Of a DNA stretch of 64,000 nt, positions 31,053 through 41,852 are shown one piece after another; positions within the stretch are counted from its first letter, which is position 1; every line of letters begins with the position of its first letter. Position numbers and translations under genes: made by a program. The notes beneath the pieces are model-generated. The model had not been told where the DNA came from. It made no database searches and worked only from the letters and a program-made list of their open reading frames with translations. Source of the stretch: an uncultured Pelagibacteraceae bacterium (GTDB taxonomy: Bacteria > Pseudomonadota > Alphaproteobacteria > Pelagibacterales > Pelagibacteraceae); the NCBI GenBank assembly GCA_902557155.1, contig CACDYR010000001.1:62001-126000 (forward strand), read 5' to 3'.

Positions 31053-32498
31053 ATGACCATTGGTTGGCATTTTGATAATACATATTCAAAGTTATCAAAT
31101 ACTTTTAAGGAAAATATTAAACCAACTCCTGTTCATGATCCTGAATTAGTAATTTTAAATGAGGAACTAGCATCTACTTTAAATTTAGATTTTTCAAAAA
31201 CGGACAAAAAAAAATTAGCAGAAATATTTTCCGGAAACTCCATACCGGAAGAAACTAATACTATTGCGCAAGCATATGCAGGTCATCAATTTGGACACTT
31301 TACTATGTTGGGAGATGGTAGAGCGGTTTTATTGGGTGAGCATTTAGTAAACAATGACAATCGTTTTGACATTCAGTTTAAAGGTTCAGGAAGAACTTCT
31401 TTTTCTAGAGGTGGTGATGGAAGAGCAGCACTAGGACCTATGCTTAGAGAATATATTATCAGTGAAGCGATATATTCATTAAATATTCCAACTACGAGAA
31501 GCCTTGCTGTAGTCAAAACAGGAGAAAAAGTTGTAAGAGAAAATCTTTTACAGGGCGCTATATTAACAAGAGTTGCATCAAGTCATCTTCGAGTTGGAAC
31601 ATTTCAATATATTGCTGCAACTCAAAACATTGAAAATTTAAATACTTTAGTTGACTACACAATTAAGAGACATTATCCAGAAATTAAAGCATCAAATTCA
31701 AAAGCATTAGATCTGTTAAATCTTGTAATGGAAAAGCAATGCCAGCTAGTAATCAATTGGATGAGAGTTGGATTTATTCATGGAGTTATGAATACTGATA
31801 ACATGGCAATTTCAGGTGAAACCATTGATTATGGTCCTTGTGCATTTATGGATCATTATGACCCAAAAACTGTATTTAGCTCAATCGATAAATTTGGAAG
31901 ATATGCCTTTTCTAATCAACCACCAATCACAAAGTGGAATTTAGCAAGATTTGCAGAATGTTTAATCCCTCTAATTGATAAAAATGAAGATACTGCAATT
32001 AAATTAGCAACAGATTTAATAGATAATTTTCAAAATATTTATGAAGAAAAATGGTTAAATATGATGAGAGATAAACTTGGTCTATTTGGTGAGGATAAAA
32101 ATGATAAAAAATTAATTAATGATTTATTTAATTGGATGGAAAAAAATAAAGCAGATTACACAAATACTTTTTGTAATTTAATGGATATCAATTCTGATGA
32201 AATTTACAAAAGTAATGATTTTATCGATTGGAAAAATGGATGGAAAAAAAGATCTGAGTTAAATAATTCAACTAAGGAAAAACAAAGCAAACTTATGAAG
32301 TCAAATAATCCAATTATAATTCCTAGAAATCATAAAGTAGAGGAAGCTTTGGCTGAAGCAGATAAAGGTAATTTAGATAAAATAAAAAAGTTACTATCTA
32401 TTTTAAAAAATCCTTATGACAATCAGAATAATATTGAAGAATATCAAGCGCCCGCTCCATCGAGCAACGAAAAATATCAAACTTTTTGTGGAACTTAA
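31053..32498 (+). CDS. selO: SelO/YdiU family protein adenylyltransferase
   Basis: YAGHQFGHFTMLGDGRAVLLGEH, FKGSGRTSFSRGGDGRAALGPMLREYI, HGVMNTDNMAISGETIDYGPCAFMD. Confidence 0.93.
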   Translation: MTIGWHFDNTYSKLSNTFKENIKPTPVHDPELVILNEELASTLNLDFSKTDKKKLAEIFSGNSIPEETNTIAQAYAGHQFGHFTMLGDGRAVLLGEHLVNNDNRFDIQFKGSGRTSFSRGGDGRAALGPMLREYIISEAIYSLNIPTTRSLAVVKTGEKVVRENLLQGAILTRVASSHLRVGTFQYIAATQNIENLNTLVDYTIKRHYPEIKASNSKALDLLNLVMEKQCQLVINWMRVGFIHGVMNTDNMAISGETIDYGPCAFMDHYDPKTVFSSIDKFGRYAFSNQPPITKWNLARFAECLIPLIDKNEDTAIKLATDLIDNFQNIYEEKWLNMMRDKLGLFGEDKNDKKLINDLFNWMEKNKADYTNTFCNLMDINSDEIYKSNDFIDWKNGWKKRSELNNSTKEKQSKLMKSNNPIIIPRNHKVEEALAEADKGNLDKIKKLLSILKNPYDNQNNIEEYQAPAPSSNEKYQTFCGT

Positions 32499-32499
32499 A

Positions 32500-33603
32500 T
32501 TATAGAACGTAGGGCTCTGGCCTAGCAGTTTTACCCAAAACTCTCTCAACTGCAAAATCACTTATATCAATTGTTTGGTATGATCCTGTTGTGATTAACT
32601 CAGTTAAGGCTCTACCGATACCTGGTGCCTGCATTAATCCTCGGCCTGTAAATCCAGAAGCCATATAAACATTATCATATTTTGGATGCTTACCAACAAC
32701 TGCATTATTATCTAATCTATTACAATCATAATAACCTGCCCATCCACCAGTTAACTTCAATTCTTCAAAGGCAGGTATTCTCTTAGCAAGAGCTGGCCAA
32801 ACTAATTCCTCAAAATCATTCCAAGCTGGTTCCAAATCATCTGCATCAAATACAGAAATAGGTGATCCTGCTAAATATTCCCCACCCTCTGGTCTCCAAT
32901 AAACACCCGTTGTTAAGTCTCCACTTAGTGGCATCTCTTTTATATATGTTGGGCATTTAACTCTAAACACAGTATGCTTTTGAGGAACAACAGGAATATC
33001 TTCTAACAATTCTTTAGTCCAACAACCAGCCGCCGAAACAATTGTTTTGGCATTTATTTCAGAAATACTTTTTACTTCACCTTTAATAAATTCTGCACCA
33101 AGCTCTATTGCTTTACTTTTAAGAGCGCTGTGAAACATAAATGGATCAATCCATCCTTCACTTTGATTATCCGTATAAGTTGCTGTCTCTATCCCTTCAC
33201 TATTCACATAAGGAAAAACCTTAGATAATTCTGACCCTTTAATATTTTTTGTTCCTGCATCACATTCTTTATGATTTTCTAATGCTCTATATTGTTCTTC
33301 AGCGTGTTCAGAACCAAACATTAAAAGATATCCATTGGTTACCATACTTGCTGTTGGATTAGGATTTTTTTCTGTTTTCAATAATTCTGGTATTTGAAAA
33401 ATAAATTCTCTTGCAAATTTTCCTAATAAAATGTTTTCTTTTTGGAAAAATTGTCTTCTAAAACCACCTAGAGATAATGGGAATGAAGCTGTTTTATAAG
33501 TAGGATCTCTTTCGATAACTTTTACTTTTCTCCCCTCTTTGGATAAAAAATAAGCAGTTGCCGCCCCTATTATTCCACCACCAATTACTACAACATCATC
33601 CAT
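32500..33603 (-). CDS. FAD-dependent oxidoreductase (DAO family)
   Basis: VVVIGGGIIGAATAYFL dinucleotide-binding motif, GFTGRGLMQAPGIGRALTELI C-terminal FAD contact. Confidence 0.85.
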   Translation of the reverse strand: MDDVVVIGGGIIGAATAYFLSKEGRKVKVIERDPTYKTASFPLSLGGFRRQFFQKENILLGKFAREFIFQIPELLKTEKNPNPTASMVTNGYLLMFGSEHAEEQYRALENHKECDAGTKNIKGSELSKVFPYVNSEGIETATYTDNQSEGWIDPFMFHSALKSKAIELGAEFIKGEVKSISEINAKTIVSAAGCWTKELLEDIPVVPQKHTVFRVKCPTYIKEMPLSGDLTTGVYWRPEGGEYLAGSPISVFDADDLEPAWNDFEELVWPALAKRIPAFEELKLTGGWAGYYDCNRLDNNAVVGKHPKYDNVYMASGFTGRGLMQAPGIGRALTELITTGSYQTIDISDFAVERVLGKTARPEPYVL

Positions 33604-33605
33604 AT

Positions 33606-34088
33606 CTAATTTAACAAAATTAAGCTTGTATTCAGAATTAGTGCAAAGCTACACCAAAGTAAATATGGAATCATTAAGTAGGCACTCAACATCTTGACGC
33701 GTTTAAACCTTAAAATAAGATTAATTATCAATGCTATTAGTATGATTAATACTAGAAGAGCTAAAACCATATTATGGAAAACAAAGAAAACTACACTCCA
33801 AGTTGTATTAAATGCTAAATGAATAAAATAAATATAAACAGTATTCATATCTCTATTTTTTGTATGCCAGTAAAGCCATATCGAAATTGTCATCAATGTA
33901 TACAAGGTGGTCCAAACAGGTCCGAATATCCAATCCGGTGGATTAAATGATGGTTTATTTAGTAATGAGTACCATGGCTCTTTAAATGTAATGGTAGCTA
34001 AACCACCAATCAATGAGGCAGAGAATGTAATAGTAAGAAACAATATAAATGTTAAAAATTTATTTTTAAACATGTTAAATATATACAT
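33606..34088 (-). CDS. TspO/MBR family protein (true start may be Met at 34073)
   Basis: WYSLLNKPSFNPPDWIFGPVWTTLYTLMTISIWLYW signature. Confidence 0.9.
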   Translation of the reverse strand: MYIFNMFKNKFLTFILFLTITFSASLIGGLATITFKEPWYSLLNKPSFNPPDWIFGPVWTTLYTLMTISIWLYWHTKNRDMNTVYIYFIHLAFNTTWSVVFFVFHNMVLALLVLIILIALIINLILRFKRVKMLSAYLMIPYLLWCSFALILNTSLILLN

Positions 34089-34096
34089 AACAAAAA

Positions 34097-34855
34097 ATGA
34101 CTAAAAAAACTATTTGGATTACAGGCGGTAGTACAGGGATTGGTAAAGCTTTAGCGATTAAGTTTGCAAGTAAGGGATGGAATGTTGCTATATCTGCAAG
34201 AAGAGCTGAATTGCTAAATGAGCTTTCAAATTCTTATGAAAATATTTCAGGTTTTCCTTTAGACGTCACAGATAAAGAAAAGTGCAAAGAAGTATTTAAT
34301 GAAATTAAAAACAAATATGAAAATATAGATATTTGTTTTTTTTCAACTGGAACATGGGATCCTAAAAAAGAAAAAGATATAGATGTTGAGCAAATAGAAG
34401 ATGTCTTTAAAGTAAATTTTTTTGGAACTGTGAATAGCATCAAAGCGGTTGAACAATACTTTAGAGATAAAAAAAACGGTATAATTACTGTTGTATCGTC
34501 AATTGCAGGATATAGGGGGTTACCTAATTCAACTGGATATGGACCATCTAAATCTGCGTTAAATAACTTAGCTGAAAGTTTGTACTTTGATTTTAAAAGG
34601 TACAATGTACGTGTTTGTTTAGTATCTCCTGGATTTATAAAAACACCCATGACAGACAAAAATGATTTTAAAATGCCTTTTTTAAAAACTCCTGAGTATG
34701 CTGCGGATCAAATTTATGAAGGTTTAGTTAACAAAAATATATTTGAAATACATTTTCCAAAATCACTTACAATTACATTAAAACTATTGAGTTTTTTACC
34801 GAGTAAAATTTATTTTGGTTTAGTTGGAAAACTAACGAAATATCAAAAAAAATAG
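34097..34855 (+). CDS. short-chain dehydrogenase/reductase
   Basis: WITGGSTGIGKALA, YGPSKSALNNLAESL. Confidence 0.88.
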   Translation: MTKKTIWITGGSTGIGKALAIKFASKGWNVAISARRAELLNELSNSYENISGFPLDVTDKEKCKEVFNEIKNKYENIDICFFSTGTWDPKKEKDIDVEQIEDVFKVNFFGTVNSIKAVEQYFRDKKNGIITVVSSIAGYRGLPNSTGYGPSKSALNNLAESLYFDFKRYNVRVCLVSPGFIKTPMTDKNDFKMPFLKTPEYAADQIYEGLVNKNIFEIHFPKSLTITLKLLSFLPSKIYFGLVGKLTKYQKK

Positions 34856-35416
34856 TTAATCTTTTACAAACACAACTGTCAATTCAGCTACTTTAAAACC
34901 AAATTTAGTCATTGTTGCTCTATTAATTGCAACTCTATCGTCTTGTTTAAAAATCCAATCATCGAAAGTTATTTTTAATTCTTTACCTTTAACCGGAACT
35001 AATAAAACATATTCAAATTTAAACGCTGGACCATAAGAATATCCTTTTGCCTTGCCAACAACATCTCCAGCAGTTCCTTCGTAATTATGCTCATCAATTT
35101 TATTTATTGTCCACTCTCGGTCTTGAATTTCACCATCGTCCCAATTAAATTTTTCTTTAAGAATTAATTGCTTTCCATCCCATGTTCCATTTAAATCTGC
35201 AGAAAATTGTCTTGTAACTTTTCCTGATCTATTTTGTAGAACACCCCAAGCCTTAACATTTCCAGATAAGTATTCCTCAATAATTAATCTTGGTTCTTTG
35301 TTTTTAAAGTCTTCTGGTTTCATAGCGCTATTATTTGAGCAACTTGTAATTAAGAATAATGAAATTATCAATGAAATTGACTTAATTATTTTTATATGTC
35401 GCATAAATATCTCCAT
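34856..35416 (-). CDS. DUF3833 family lipoprotein
   Basis: Lipobox-like SLFLITSCSNN; FNWDDGEIQDREWTINKIDEHNYEGTAGDVVGKAKGYSYG. Confidence 0.75.
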   Translation of the reverse strand: MEIFMRHIKIIKSISLIISLFLITSCSNNSAMKPEDFKNKEPRLIIEEYLSGNVKAWGVLQNRSGKVTRQFSADLNGTWDGKQLILKEKFNWDDGEIQDREWTINKIDEHNYEGTAGDVVGKAKGYSYGPAFKFEYVLLVPVKGKELKITFDDWIFKQDDRVAINRATMTKFGFKVAELTVVFVKD

Positions 35417-35421
35417 TATTT

Positions 35422-36600
35422 TTATTTGTTTTGCATTGAAAATTGTATCAGATCAATATTTTTTGACTTAAATCCAGCCTCACAATAAGAAAGATAAAAC
35501 TCCCACATTCTTTTAAATGTTAAGTCAAAACCTTGATTTTTTATTAAATCCCATTTTTTTAAAAAATCGTTTCTCCATATCGCCAATGTATTTGCATAAT
35601 GATCAGCATAGGAAATATATGAATTAACAGTTAAACCGTTGTCAGAAACATAACGATTAATGCTATTTTTATTTGGTAAAAAACCACCTGGAAAAATATA
35701 TTTTTGAATAAAATCTTGTTTGTTTTTGTATCTATCAAACAACCTATCATCGATGGTAATTGCTTGAATAGCTGCTTTACCGCCATCAGATAAGTTAGTT
35801 TTAATGGTTTTAAAATAACCCTCTAAATAATTTTGACCAACAGCCTCAATCATCTCTATTGAAGCAATTGAATTGTATTTACCTTTAAGATCTCTGTAAT
35901 CCTTTATTTCAATATTTACTTTTTCGTTTAAACCGCAATTAAAAATTCTTTCTTTTGCATATTCAAATTGTTTTTTTGATATTGTAATACAGTCTAGTTT
36001 AACATCATATTTTTTACCTAAGTACTCAGCAAAACCTCCCCAACCACATCCTATTTCTAAAACTTTGTCACCATTATTTGGTTTAATTAGATCAATTAAT
36101 TTTTGATATTTGTTATTTTGAGCATCAGAAAGATTTTTCGACTTATCATCAAAAATAGCACTAGAGTAAGTGAGTGTGTCATCTAACCAAAGAGAAAAAA
36201 AATCATTGCCTAGATCATAATGTTTAGCAATATTTTCTTTACTTCTGCTTTTTGTATTTTTGATTATTTTATTTTTTACAAAATTAATTATTGGAAAATC
36301 AAGAAGGCCCGAGAATTTATATATAACTTCTATATTTCTTGCAGTTAATTCAATTAAGTTTGATAAGTTATCAGTTTCAAATTCACCTCTCATGTAGCTT
36401 TCGGCAAATCCAATACTGCCACCTCTAATTAAATTATAATTAAAATCTGGTTTTTTGATTGAAATATTTGCATGCAATTTTTCATTCAGATTTCCAAACT
36501 TTAAAACTTTTCCGTCATGTGTAGTCAGCTCTAGATAACCATGATTTATTTTATTAAGAAATTTGAAAACCAATTTATCTGCGGTATTATTTAAAAACAT
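35422..36600 (-). CDS. cfa: cyclopropane-fatty-acyl-phospholipid synthase family methyltransferase
   Basis: NIAKHYDLGNDFFSLWLDDTLTYSSAIF, VLEIGCGWGGFAEY, SIEMIEAVG, IQKYIFPGGFLP. Confidence 0.9.
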   Translation of the reverse strand: MFLNNTADKLVFKFLNKINHGYLELTTHDGKVLKFGNLNEKLHANISIKKPDFNYNLIRGGSIGFAESYMRGEFETDNLSNLIELTARNIEVIYKFSGLLDFPIINFVKNKIIKNTKSRSKENIAKHYDLGNDFFSLWLDDTLTYSSAIFDDKSKNLSDAQNNKYQKLIDLIKPNNGDKVLEIGCGWGGFAEYLGKKYDVKLDCITISKKQFEYAKERIFNCGLNEKVNIEIKDYRDLKGKYNSIASIEMIEAVGQNYLEGYFKTIKTNLSDGGKAAIQAITIDDRLFDRYKNKQDFIQKYIFPGGFLPNKNSINRYVSDNGLTVNSYISYADHYANTLAIWRNDFLKKWDLIKNQGFDLTFKRMWEFYLSYCEAGFKSKNIDLIQFSMQNK

Positions 36601-37364
36601 TAATTTTCTACTGTAATATTATTTTTAATTTTAAATTTTTTCTTAATAAATTTAATTCCTTTAATCCACAATTTAAACGCTTCAAAATGTATCGCAGAGA
36701 TAATTTTAAATGTCATTAAAGGGTGTTTAAGATAAGAATTAATCAAGTTTTTGCTTGTCAAATCAGATCTTTCACCATCTTGAGATGCAAAAAGAATTTT
36801 TCCTTCCTGATCATATTGATCAATTACAACTGACAACTTCTGCTCTGGATTTAATATCCTAAAAAAATAATTACAATTCATTTCAATAAATGGTGAAACA
36901 TGAAATTTCTTTGAGCAATTATTTTGAATTAATTTATTTTGTCCCTCTACTTTAAAAACATATGTGTGTTGCTCACCAAATGTATTTTTAACCTCATACA
37001 ATATAGAAATTAAATTATCATTTTTATCGTATACAAAAAAAATACTAAGTGGATTAAAAACATAGCCTAATATTCTTGGATAGCATAAAAGTTTAACTTT
37101 TATGTTGTCTGTATTGATTTCGTTATTAATTAGATTTTTTTTTACCCATTCAAAAAGAGATGAGCCATCACGATCACCATGATCTTTCTCGTAAAAACTA
37201 ATAAGATTAAATTTATTTAATGAAAAAAATTTTAATTTATCATTAAGCTCATCGAGCTCTGATAGATCTATAAATAATGAAAATACTTTATATTTAAAAA
37301 AATGTTCTTTTGGTTTAAATCTCTTATGGATTACATTTCCATTATATATACAAGAACTAATCAT
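36600..37364 (-). CDS. DUF1365 family protein
   Basis: CIYNGNVIHKRFKPKEHFFKYKVFSLFIDL, LLCYPRILGYVFNPLSIFFVYD. Confidence 0.85.
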   Translation of the reverse strand: MISSCIYNGNVIHKRFKPKEHFFKYKVFSLFIDLSELDELNDKLKFFSLNKFNLISFYEKDHGDRDGSSLFEWVKKNLINNEINTDNIKVKLLCYPRILGYVFNPLSIFFVYDKNDNLISILYEVKNTFGEQHTYVFKVEGQNKLIQNNCSKKFHVSPFIEMNCNYFFRILNPEQKLSVVIDQYDQEGKILFASQDGERSDLTSKNLINSYLKHPLMTFKIISAIHFEAFKLWIKGIKFIKKKFKIKNNITVEN

Positions 37365-38595
37365 TAAGGTTTTTCAGCATTTCAATAGATGATTTTATTC
37401 CATCTTCATGAAATCCGTAACCAAAATAACTGCCACAAAAAAGTAAATCTTTTTGATTTTGTATTTTAATAAGCTCTGATTGAGCATCTAATGCTTTTTG
37501 ATCGTAATATGGATGTGTAAATTTTACTTTTCTCAATATTTTTTTCTCATCAATATTGAAGTAAGGATTTAGTGTTAAGAAAATATTTTCATCACACTTT
37601 AAATTTTGTAATAAATTTAACCAGTAGGTTATTGAATTTTTCTCTAAATTCTTGTCATCTATTGACGAATTCCATGAAGACCAAGCTTTTTTATTTTTTG
37701 GCATGGCTCGCTGATCTGTATGTATGTAAGCTATATTTTCCTTGTAGCTAAAATTCGAAAGAATATTTTTCTCATCCACAGTTGGATTTTCAATTAACTT
37801 TAAGGCTTCATCAGCATGCGTTGCCAAAACTACTTTGTCATAATCGAAAAATTCACTTTCTCCACCATAATATAAATCTAATCCTGATGATTTTCTTTTC
37901 ACTCTTGTAACTTTGTAATTTTTGTAATGTTCACCACTTATTTGGGAAAGTATTTTACTAACATAAGTTCTGCTTCTATTGGTTACTGTGTACCACTGCG
38001 GTCTATCTTTCAATTTAAACAAACCATGATTTTGGAAAAATCTAAGAAAGAAACTAATTGGCATCTTGCTAGCTTCATAAGGAGGCATAGACCAAATTGC
38101 AGATACCATTGGTATTATATGATAATCAACAAATGTTTTTGATAATTTATTAATTTTTAAATATTCACCCAAAGTAATTTTATCATTTGATATATTTACT
38201 TGATCACTTTTTTTATAAAATTTAATTATATCAAAAAACATTTTTAAGAACTCTATGTTAAACAAATTTGATTTATTAGAGAAAATTCCACTCAACCCTT
38301 TTCCACAATATTCAAAGTTTGTATTATCTACTGAAACTGAAAAAGACATATTGCTTTTTTCAATTTGAATATCATTTTCCTTAAAAAAATTAATTAAATT
38401 TGGATAAGTTTGAAAATTAAAAACAATAAAACCAATATCTACTAAAACTTTTTTTTCATCAAAAATCAAATCTATTGTATGAGAGTGTCCACCAAAATGA
38501 TCTTCTCGCTCGAAAAGATCTACATGATGTTTTTTAGATAAATAATAAGCAGCACTTAATCCGGAAATACCTGAGCCAACAACAGCAATTTTCAT
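37357..38595 (-). CDS. FAD/NAD(P)-binding amine-oxidase-like protein
   Basis: IAVVGSGISGLSAAYYLSKKHHVDLFEREDHFGGHSHTID; FCGSYFGYGFHEDGIKSSIEM. Confidence 0.87.
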   Translation of the reverse strand: MKIAVVGSGISGLSAAYYLSKKHHVDLFEREDHFGGHSHTIDLIFDEKKVLVDIGFIVFNFQTYPNLINFFKENDIQIEKSNMSFSVSVDNTNFEYCGKGLSGIFSNKSNLFNIEFLKMFFDIIKFYKKSDQVNISNDKITLGEYLKINKLSKTFVDYHIIPMVSAIWSMPPYEASKMPISFFLRFFQNHGLFKLKDRPQWYTVTNRSRTYVSKILSQISGEHYKNYKVTRVKRKSSGLDLYYGGESEFFDYDKVVLATHADEALKLIENPTVDEKNILSNFSYKENIAYIHTDQRAMPKNKKAWSSWNSSIDDKNLEKNSITYWLNLLQNLKCDENIFLTLNPYFNIDEKKILRKVKFTHPYYDQKALDAQSELIKIQNQKDLLFCGSYFGYGFHEDGIKSSIEMLKNLND

Positions 38596-38601
38596 TAATT
38601 A

Positions 38602-41472
38602 TTATGCTGCATCTTCTTTAAACTCATCCATACTTGGACAAGTACAAAAAATATTTTTATCTCCATATACGTTGTCAACTCTTGCAACTGGAGGCCAAAA
38701 TTTATTTGCTTTTAAAAATTTTGCTGGATATGCAGCTTGCTCTCTTGAATATTTATGATTCCATTCATCTGAAGCTAATTCAATATCTGTATGAGGTGCA
38801 TTTTTAATTGGATTATCAACTTTATCAAATTTTCCTGATTTGATCATATCTATTTCTGATTTAATACTAATCAAAGTATCACAAAATCTATCTAGTTCGG
38901 ACAAGCTTTCACTTTCGGTTGGTTCAATCATCATTGTACCTGCTACTGGCCATGACATTGTTGGTGCATGAAAACCATAATCAATCAACCTTTTAGCTAT
39001 ATCTTCTTCGGTGATCCCTGTTTCAGTTTTAATAGATCGAATATCAATTATACATTCATGAGCTACATTTCCGTTTGAACCTTTATAAAGAATTGGGTAA
39101 TGATCTTTAAGTCTATGAGCTATATAATTTGCATTTAATATTGCAACTTGAGTAGCTAATTTTAAACCTTCAGAACCCATCATTTTAATATACATCCATG
39201 AAATTGATAAAATACTTGAACTTCCCCAAGGTGCTGCTGAAACTGCTCCTATTCCTGTAGCAGGTCCACAGTCCTTAACAACAGGATGATTAGGCAAATA
39301 AACTTGTAAATGTCTTTTACATGCAATTGGTCCCATTCCTGGTCCTCCACCACCATGTGGAATACAGAATGTTTTGTGTAAATTTATGTGACAAACATCT
39401 GGACCAAAATTTCCAGGTCTTGCTATACCAACAAGCGCATTTAAATTTGCACCATCCATATAAACTTGGCCACCGTGTTTATGAATTAACTCACATATAT
39501 CTGTAATTTTTTCCTCAAATACTCCGTGAGTAGACGGATAAGTGACCATTAATGCTCCAAGATTTTCAGAATGCATTTCTGCTTTTTTCTTTAAATCCTC
39601 AAAATCAACATTTCCTTCTTTGTCACAATCAACAACGACAACTTTCATTCCTACCATTTGTGCACTAGCAGGATTGGTTCCATGTGCTGAGCTAGGTATT
39701 AAACATATATTTCTGTTTTCTTCGCCTCTATCTAAATGATATTTTCTAATAACCATTAATCCTGCATATTCGCCTTGGGCACCTGCATTTGGTTGAAGCG
39801 AAACACCAGAAAAACCTGTAATTGATCTCAGCCAATTTTTAAGATCAGTGAATAAATCTCTATATCCTTCCATCTGCTCTATAGGCACGAACGGATGAGG
39901 CTCAGCTAATTCTCTCCACGAAATAGGTATCATTTCTGCAGTAGCATTTAATTTCATAGTACATGAACCAAGTGCAATCATAGTTCTATTTAAAGCTATA
40001 TCTTTATCTTCTAACTTTTTTAAATATCTGAGCATCTCAGTTTCTGAGTGATATGAATTAAAAACAGGATGTTCTAAATATTTTGAAGTTCTTAATAAAT
40101 TTTTTGGTAAATTAGGTAAACTTACTGTTGGGTCTTCTTTTTTAATCGACTCAGCTGCATTAAAAATTTTTAGTAATTGATTTACTCTATAAACGTTTTT
40201 CTTTTCATCAAAAGAAACTGCCAACATTTCAGAATTTACTCTTCTAATGTTTACCTTTTGATCCAAAGCATTTTTATAGATTTGATCAGTTTTGTCTTTA
40301 GTAACAATTGTAACCGTATCAAAGAAATGATCTGAATAAATTTCATATCCTGATTGTTTTAATTTGTCTGCAAAGTTTTTAGCTAATTGAGAAACTCTCT
40401 CAGAAATAGTTCGAATACCTTCTGGACCATGATAAATAGCATATGCTGCTGACACAATTGCTAATAAAGCTTGGGCAGTACAAATATTACTTGTAGCCTT
40501 ATCTCTTCTTATATGTTGTTCCCTAGTTTGTAGTGATAATCTATATGCTTTGTTTCCATGCCTATCAACAGATACCCCAACAATTCTTCCAGGCATAGAT
40601 CGTTTGTATTCATCTTTAGTTGCAAAGAAAGCTGCATGAGGTCCACCATAACCCATTGGAATACCAAATCTTTGAGAGCTTCCTACAGCAATATCTGCTC
40701 CAAGTTCTCTTGGTGTTTTTAACTTGGCAAGTGCTAATAAATCACAAGCTAAAATTGCTTTACCATTTTTTTTATGAATTTTACTTATTGCTTCACTAGG
40801 ATTTTTTATATCTCCTAATGTTCCCGGATATTGTAATATACCACAAACTAAATCTTCTTTTAATTGATCTAATACTTTGTCCTCATTGCCAACAAGCACT
40901 TTTAATCCCATCGGTTCCGCTCTTGTTTGAATTACATCTATTGTTTGTGGGTGACAATTTTCAGAAACAAAAACTAAATTATTATCTTTTTTATTTAATC
41001 TATGACTTAATCCCATCGCTTCTGCAGCTGCTGTTCCTTCATCTAATAAAGATGCATTTGCGATATCCATACCTGTAAAATCAACTATCATTTGTTGGAA
41101 ATTAAGCAGCATTTCTAATCTTCCTTGAGCTACCTCGGGTTGATAAGGCGTATAAGAAGTGTACCAACCTGGATTTTCTAAAATATTTCTTAGAATTACA
41201 TATGGTGTATACGTGCCATAATAACCCATCCCTATAAAGTTAGAGTAAATTTGATTTTTTTTCGAAATTGCTTTTAATTTTCTTAATGCTTCGTATTCTG
41301 AATTAGACTCACCAATATTTAATTCATCTTTCAATTGGATCTTTTCTGGAACTGTACTTTTGATTAAATCATCAAGTGATTTGTAATTAAGTTCCTTAAG
41401 CATTTTATTTTGATCTTCATCTGAAGGTCCAATGTGCCTTTTTAAAAAATCTTTTTGAGAATTATGTAACAT
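38602..41472 (-). CDS. gcvP: glycine dehydrogenase (decarboxylating), P protein
   Basis: FLKRHIGPSDEDQ, HKTFCIPHGGGGPGMGPI PLP-lysine region; single-polypeptide P protein. Confidence 0.97.
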   Translation of the reverse strand: MLHNSQKDFLKRHIGPSDEDQNKMLKELNYKSLDDLIKSTVPEKIQLKDELNIGESNSEYEALRKLKAISKKNQIYSNFIGMGYYGTYTPYVILRNILENPGWYTSYTPYQPEVAQGRLEMLLNFQQMIVDFTGMDIANASLLDEGTAAAEAMGLSHRLNKKDNNLVFVSENCHPQTIDVIQTRAEPMGLKVLVGNEDKVLDQLKEDLVCGILQYPGTLGDIKNPSEAISKIHKKNGKAILACDLLALAKLKTPRELGADIAVGSSQRFGIPMGYGGPHAAFFATKDEYKRSMPGRIVGVSVDRHGNKAYRLSLQTREQHIRRDKATSNICTAQALLAIVSAAYAIYHGPEGIRTISERVSQLAKNFADKLKQSGYEIYSDHFFDTVTIVTKDKTDQIYKNALDQKVNIRRVNSEMLAVSFDEKKNVYRVNQLLKIFNAAESIKKEDPTVSLPNLPKNLLRTSKYLEHPVFNSYHSETEMLRYLKKLEDKDIALNRTMIALGSCTMKLNATAEMIPISWRELAEPHPFVPIEQMEGYRDLFTDLKNWLRSITGFSGVSLQPNAGAQGEYAGLMVIRKYHLDRGEENRNICLIPSSAHGTNPASAQMVGMKVVVVDCDKEGNVDFEDLKKKAEMHSENLGALMVTYPSTHGVFEEKITDICELIHKHGGQVYMDGANLNALVGIARPGNFGPDVCHINLHKTFCIPHGGGGPGMGPIACKRHLQVYLPNHPVVKDCGPATGIGAVSAAPWGSSSILSISWMYIKMMGSEGLKLATQVAILNANYIAHRLKDHYPILYKGSNGNVAHECIIDIRSIKTETGITEEDIAKRLIDYGFHAPTMSWPVAGTMMIEPTESESLSELDRFCDTLISIKSEIDMIKSGKFDKVDNPIKNAPHTDIELASDEWNHKYSREQAAYPAKFLKANKFWPPVARVDNVYGDKNIFCTCPSMDEFKEDAA

Positions 41473-41852
41473 TAGCTAGCACTCTCCTTTGCAAATTTAT
41501 CGTATTCTTCTTTGTTCATAAGACTATCCATTTCAGATTGATCTTTCATTTTAAGTTTAAAAAACCATGCTGAACCCTCTGGATCTTCATTAATTTTAGA
41601 TGGGTCGTCTACAATAGCTTGGTTTGTATCTACCACCTCACCGCTAACTGGAGTATAAACATCACTAGCGGCTTTCGTAGACTCTACTACTCCTGCAGTA
41701 CCATCTTTTTCAACATTAGATCCTTTTTCAGGAAGTTCTGCAAAAACGATGTCGCCAAGCATTTCTGTTGCATGTTTTGTAATTCCTATTGTAGCTACAT
41801 CTCCCTCCAAAGTAATCCACTCATGTTCTTTAGAAAATTTTACTTCACTCAT
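41472..41852 (-). CDS. gcvH: glycine cleavage system H protein
   Basis: [40 protein letters not shown] lipoyl site. Confidence 0.97.
   Translation of the reverse strand: MSEVKFSKEHEWITLEGDVATIGITKHATEMLGDIVFAELPEKGSNVEKDGTAGVVESTKAASDVYTPVSGEVVDTNQAIVDDPSKINEDPEGSAWFFKLKMKDQSEMDSLMNKEEYDKFAKESAS

Noticed and set aside
31053-32498. SelO as a selenoprotein
   Set aside because: The C-terminus reads YQTFCGT with a Cys codon and normal stop; no in-frame TGA was seen.
34234-34659. 141-aa minus-strand ORF inside the SDR gene
   Set aside because: Antisense shadow of a conserved SDR frame.
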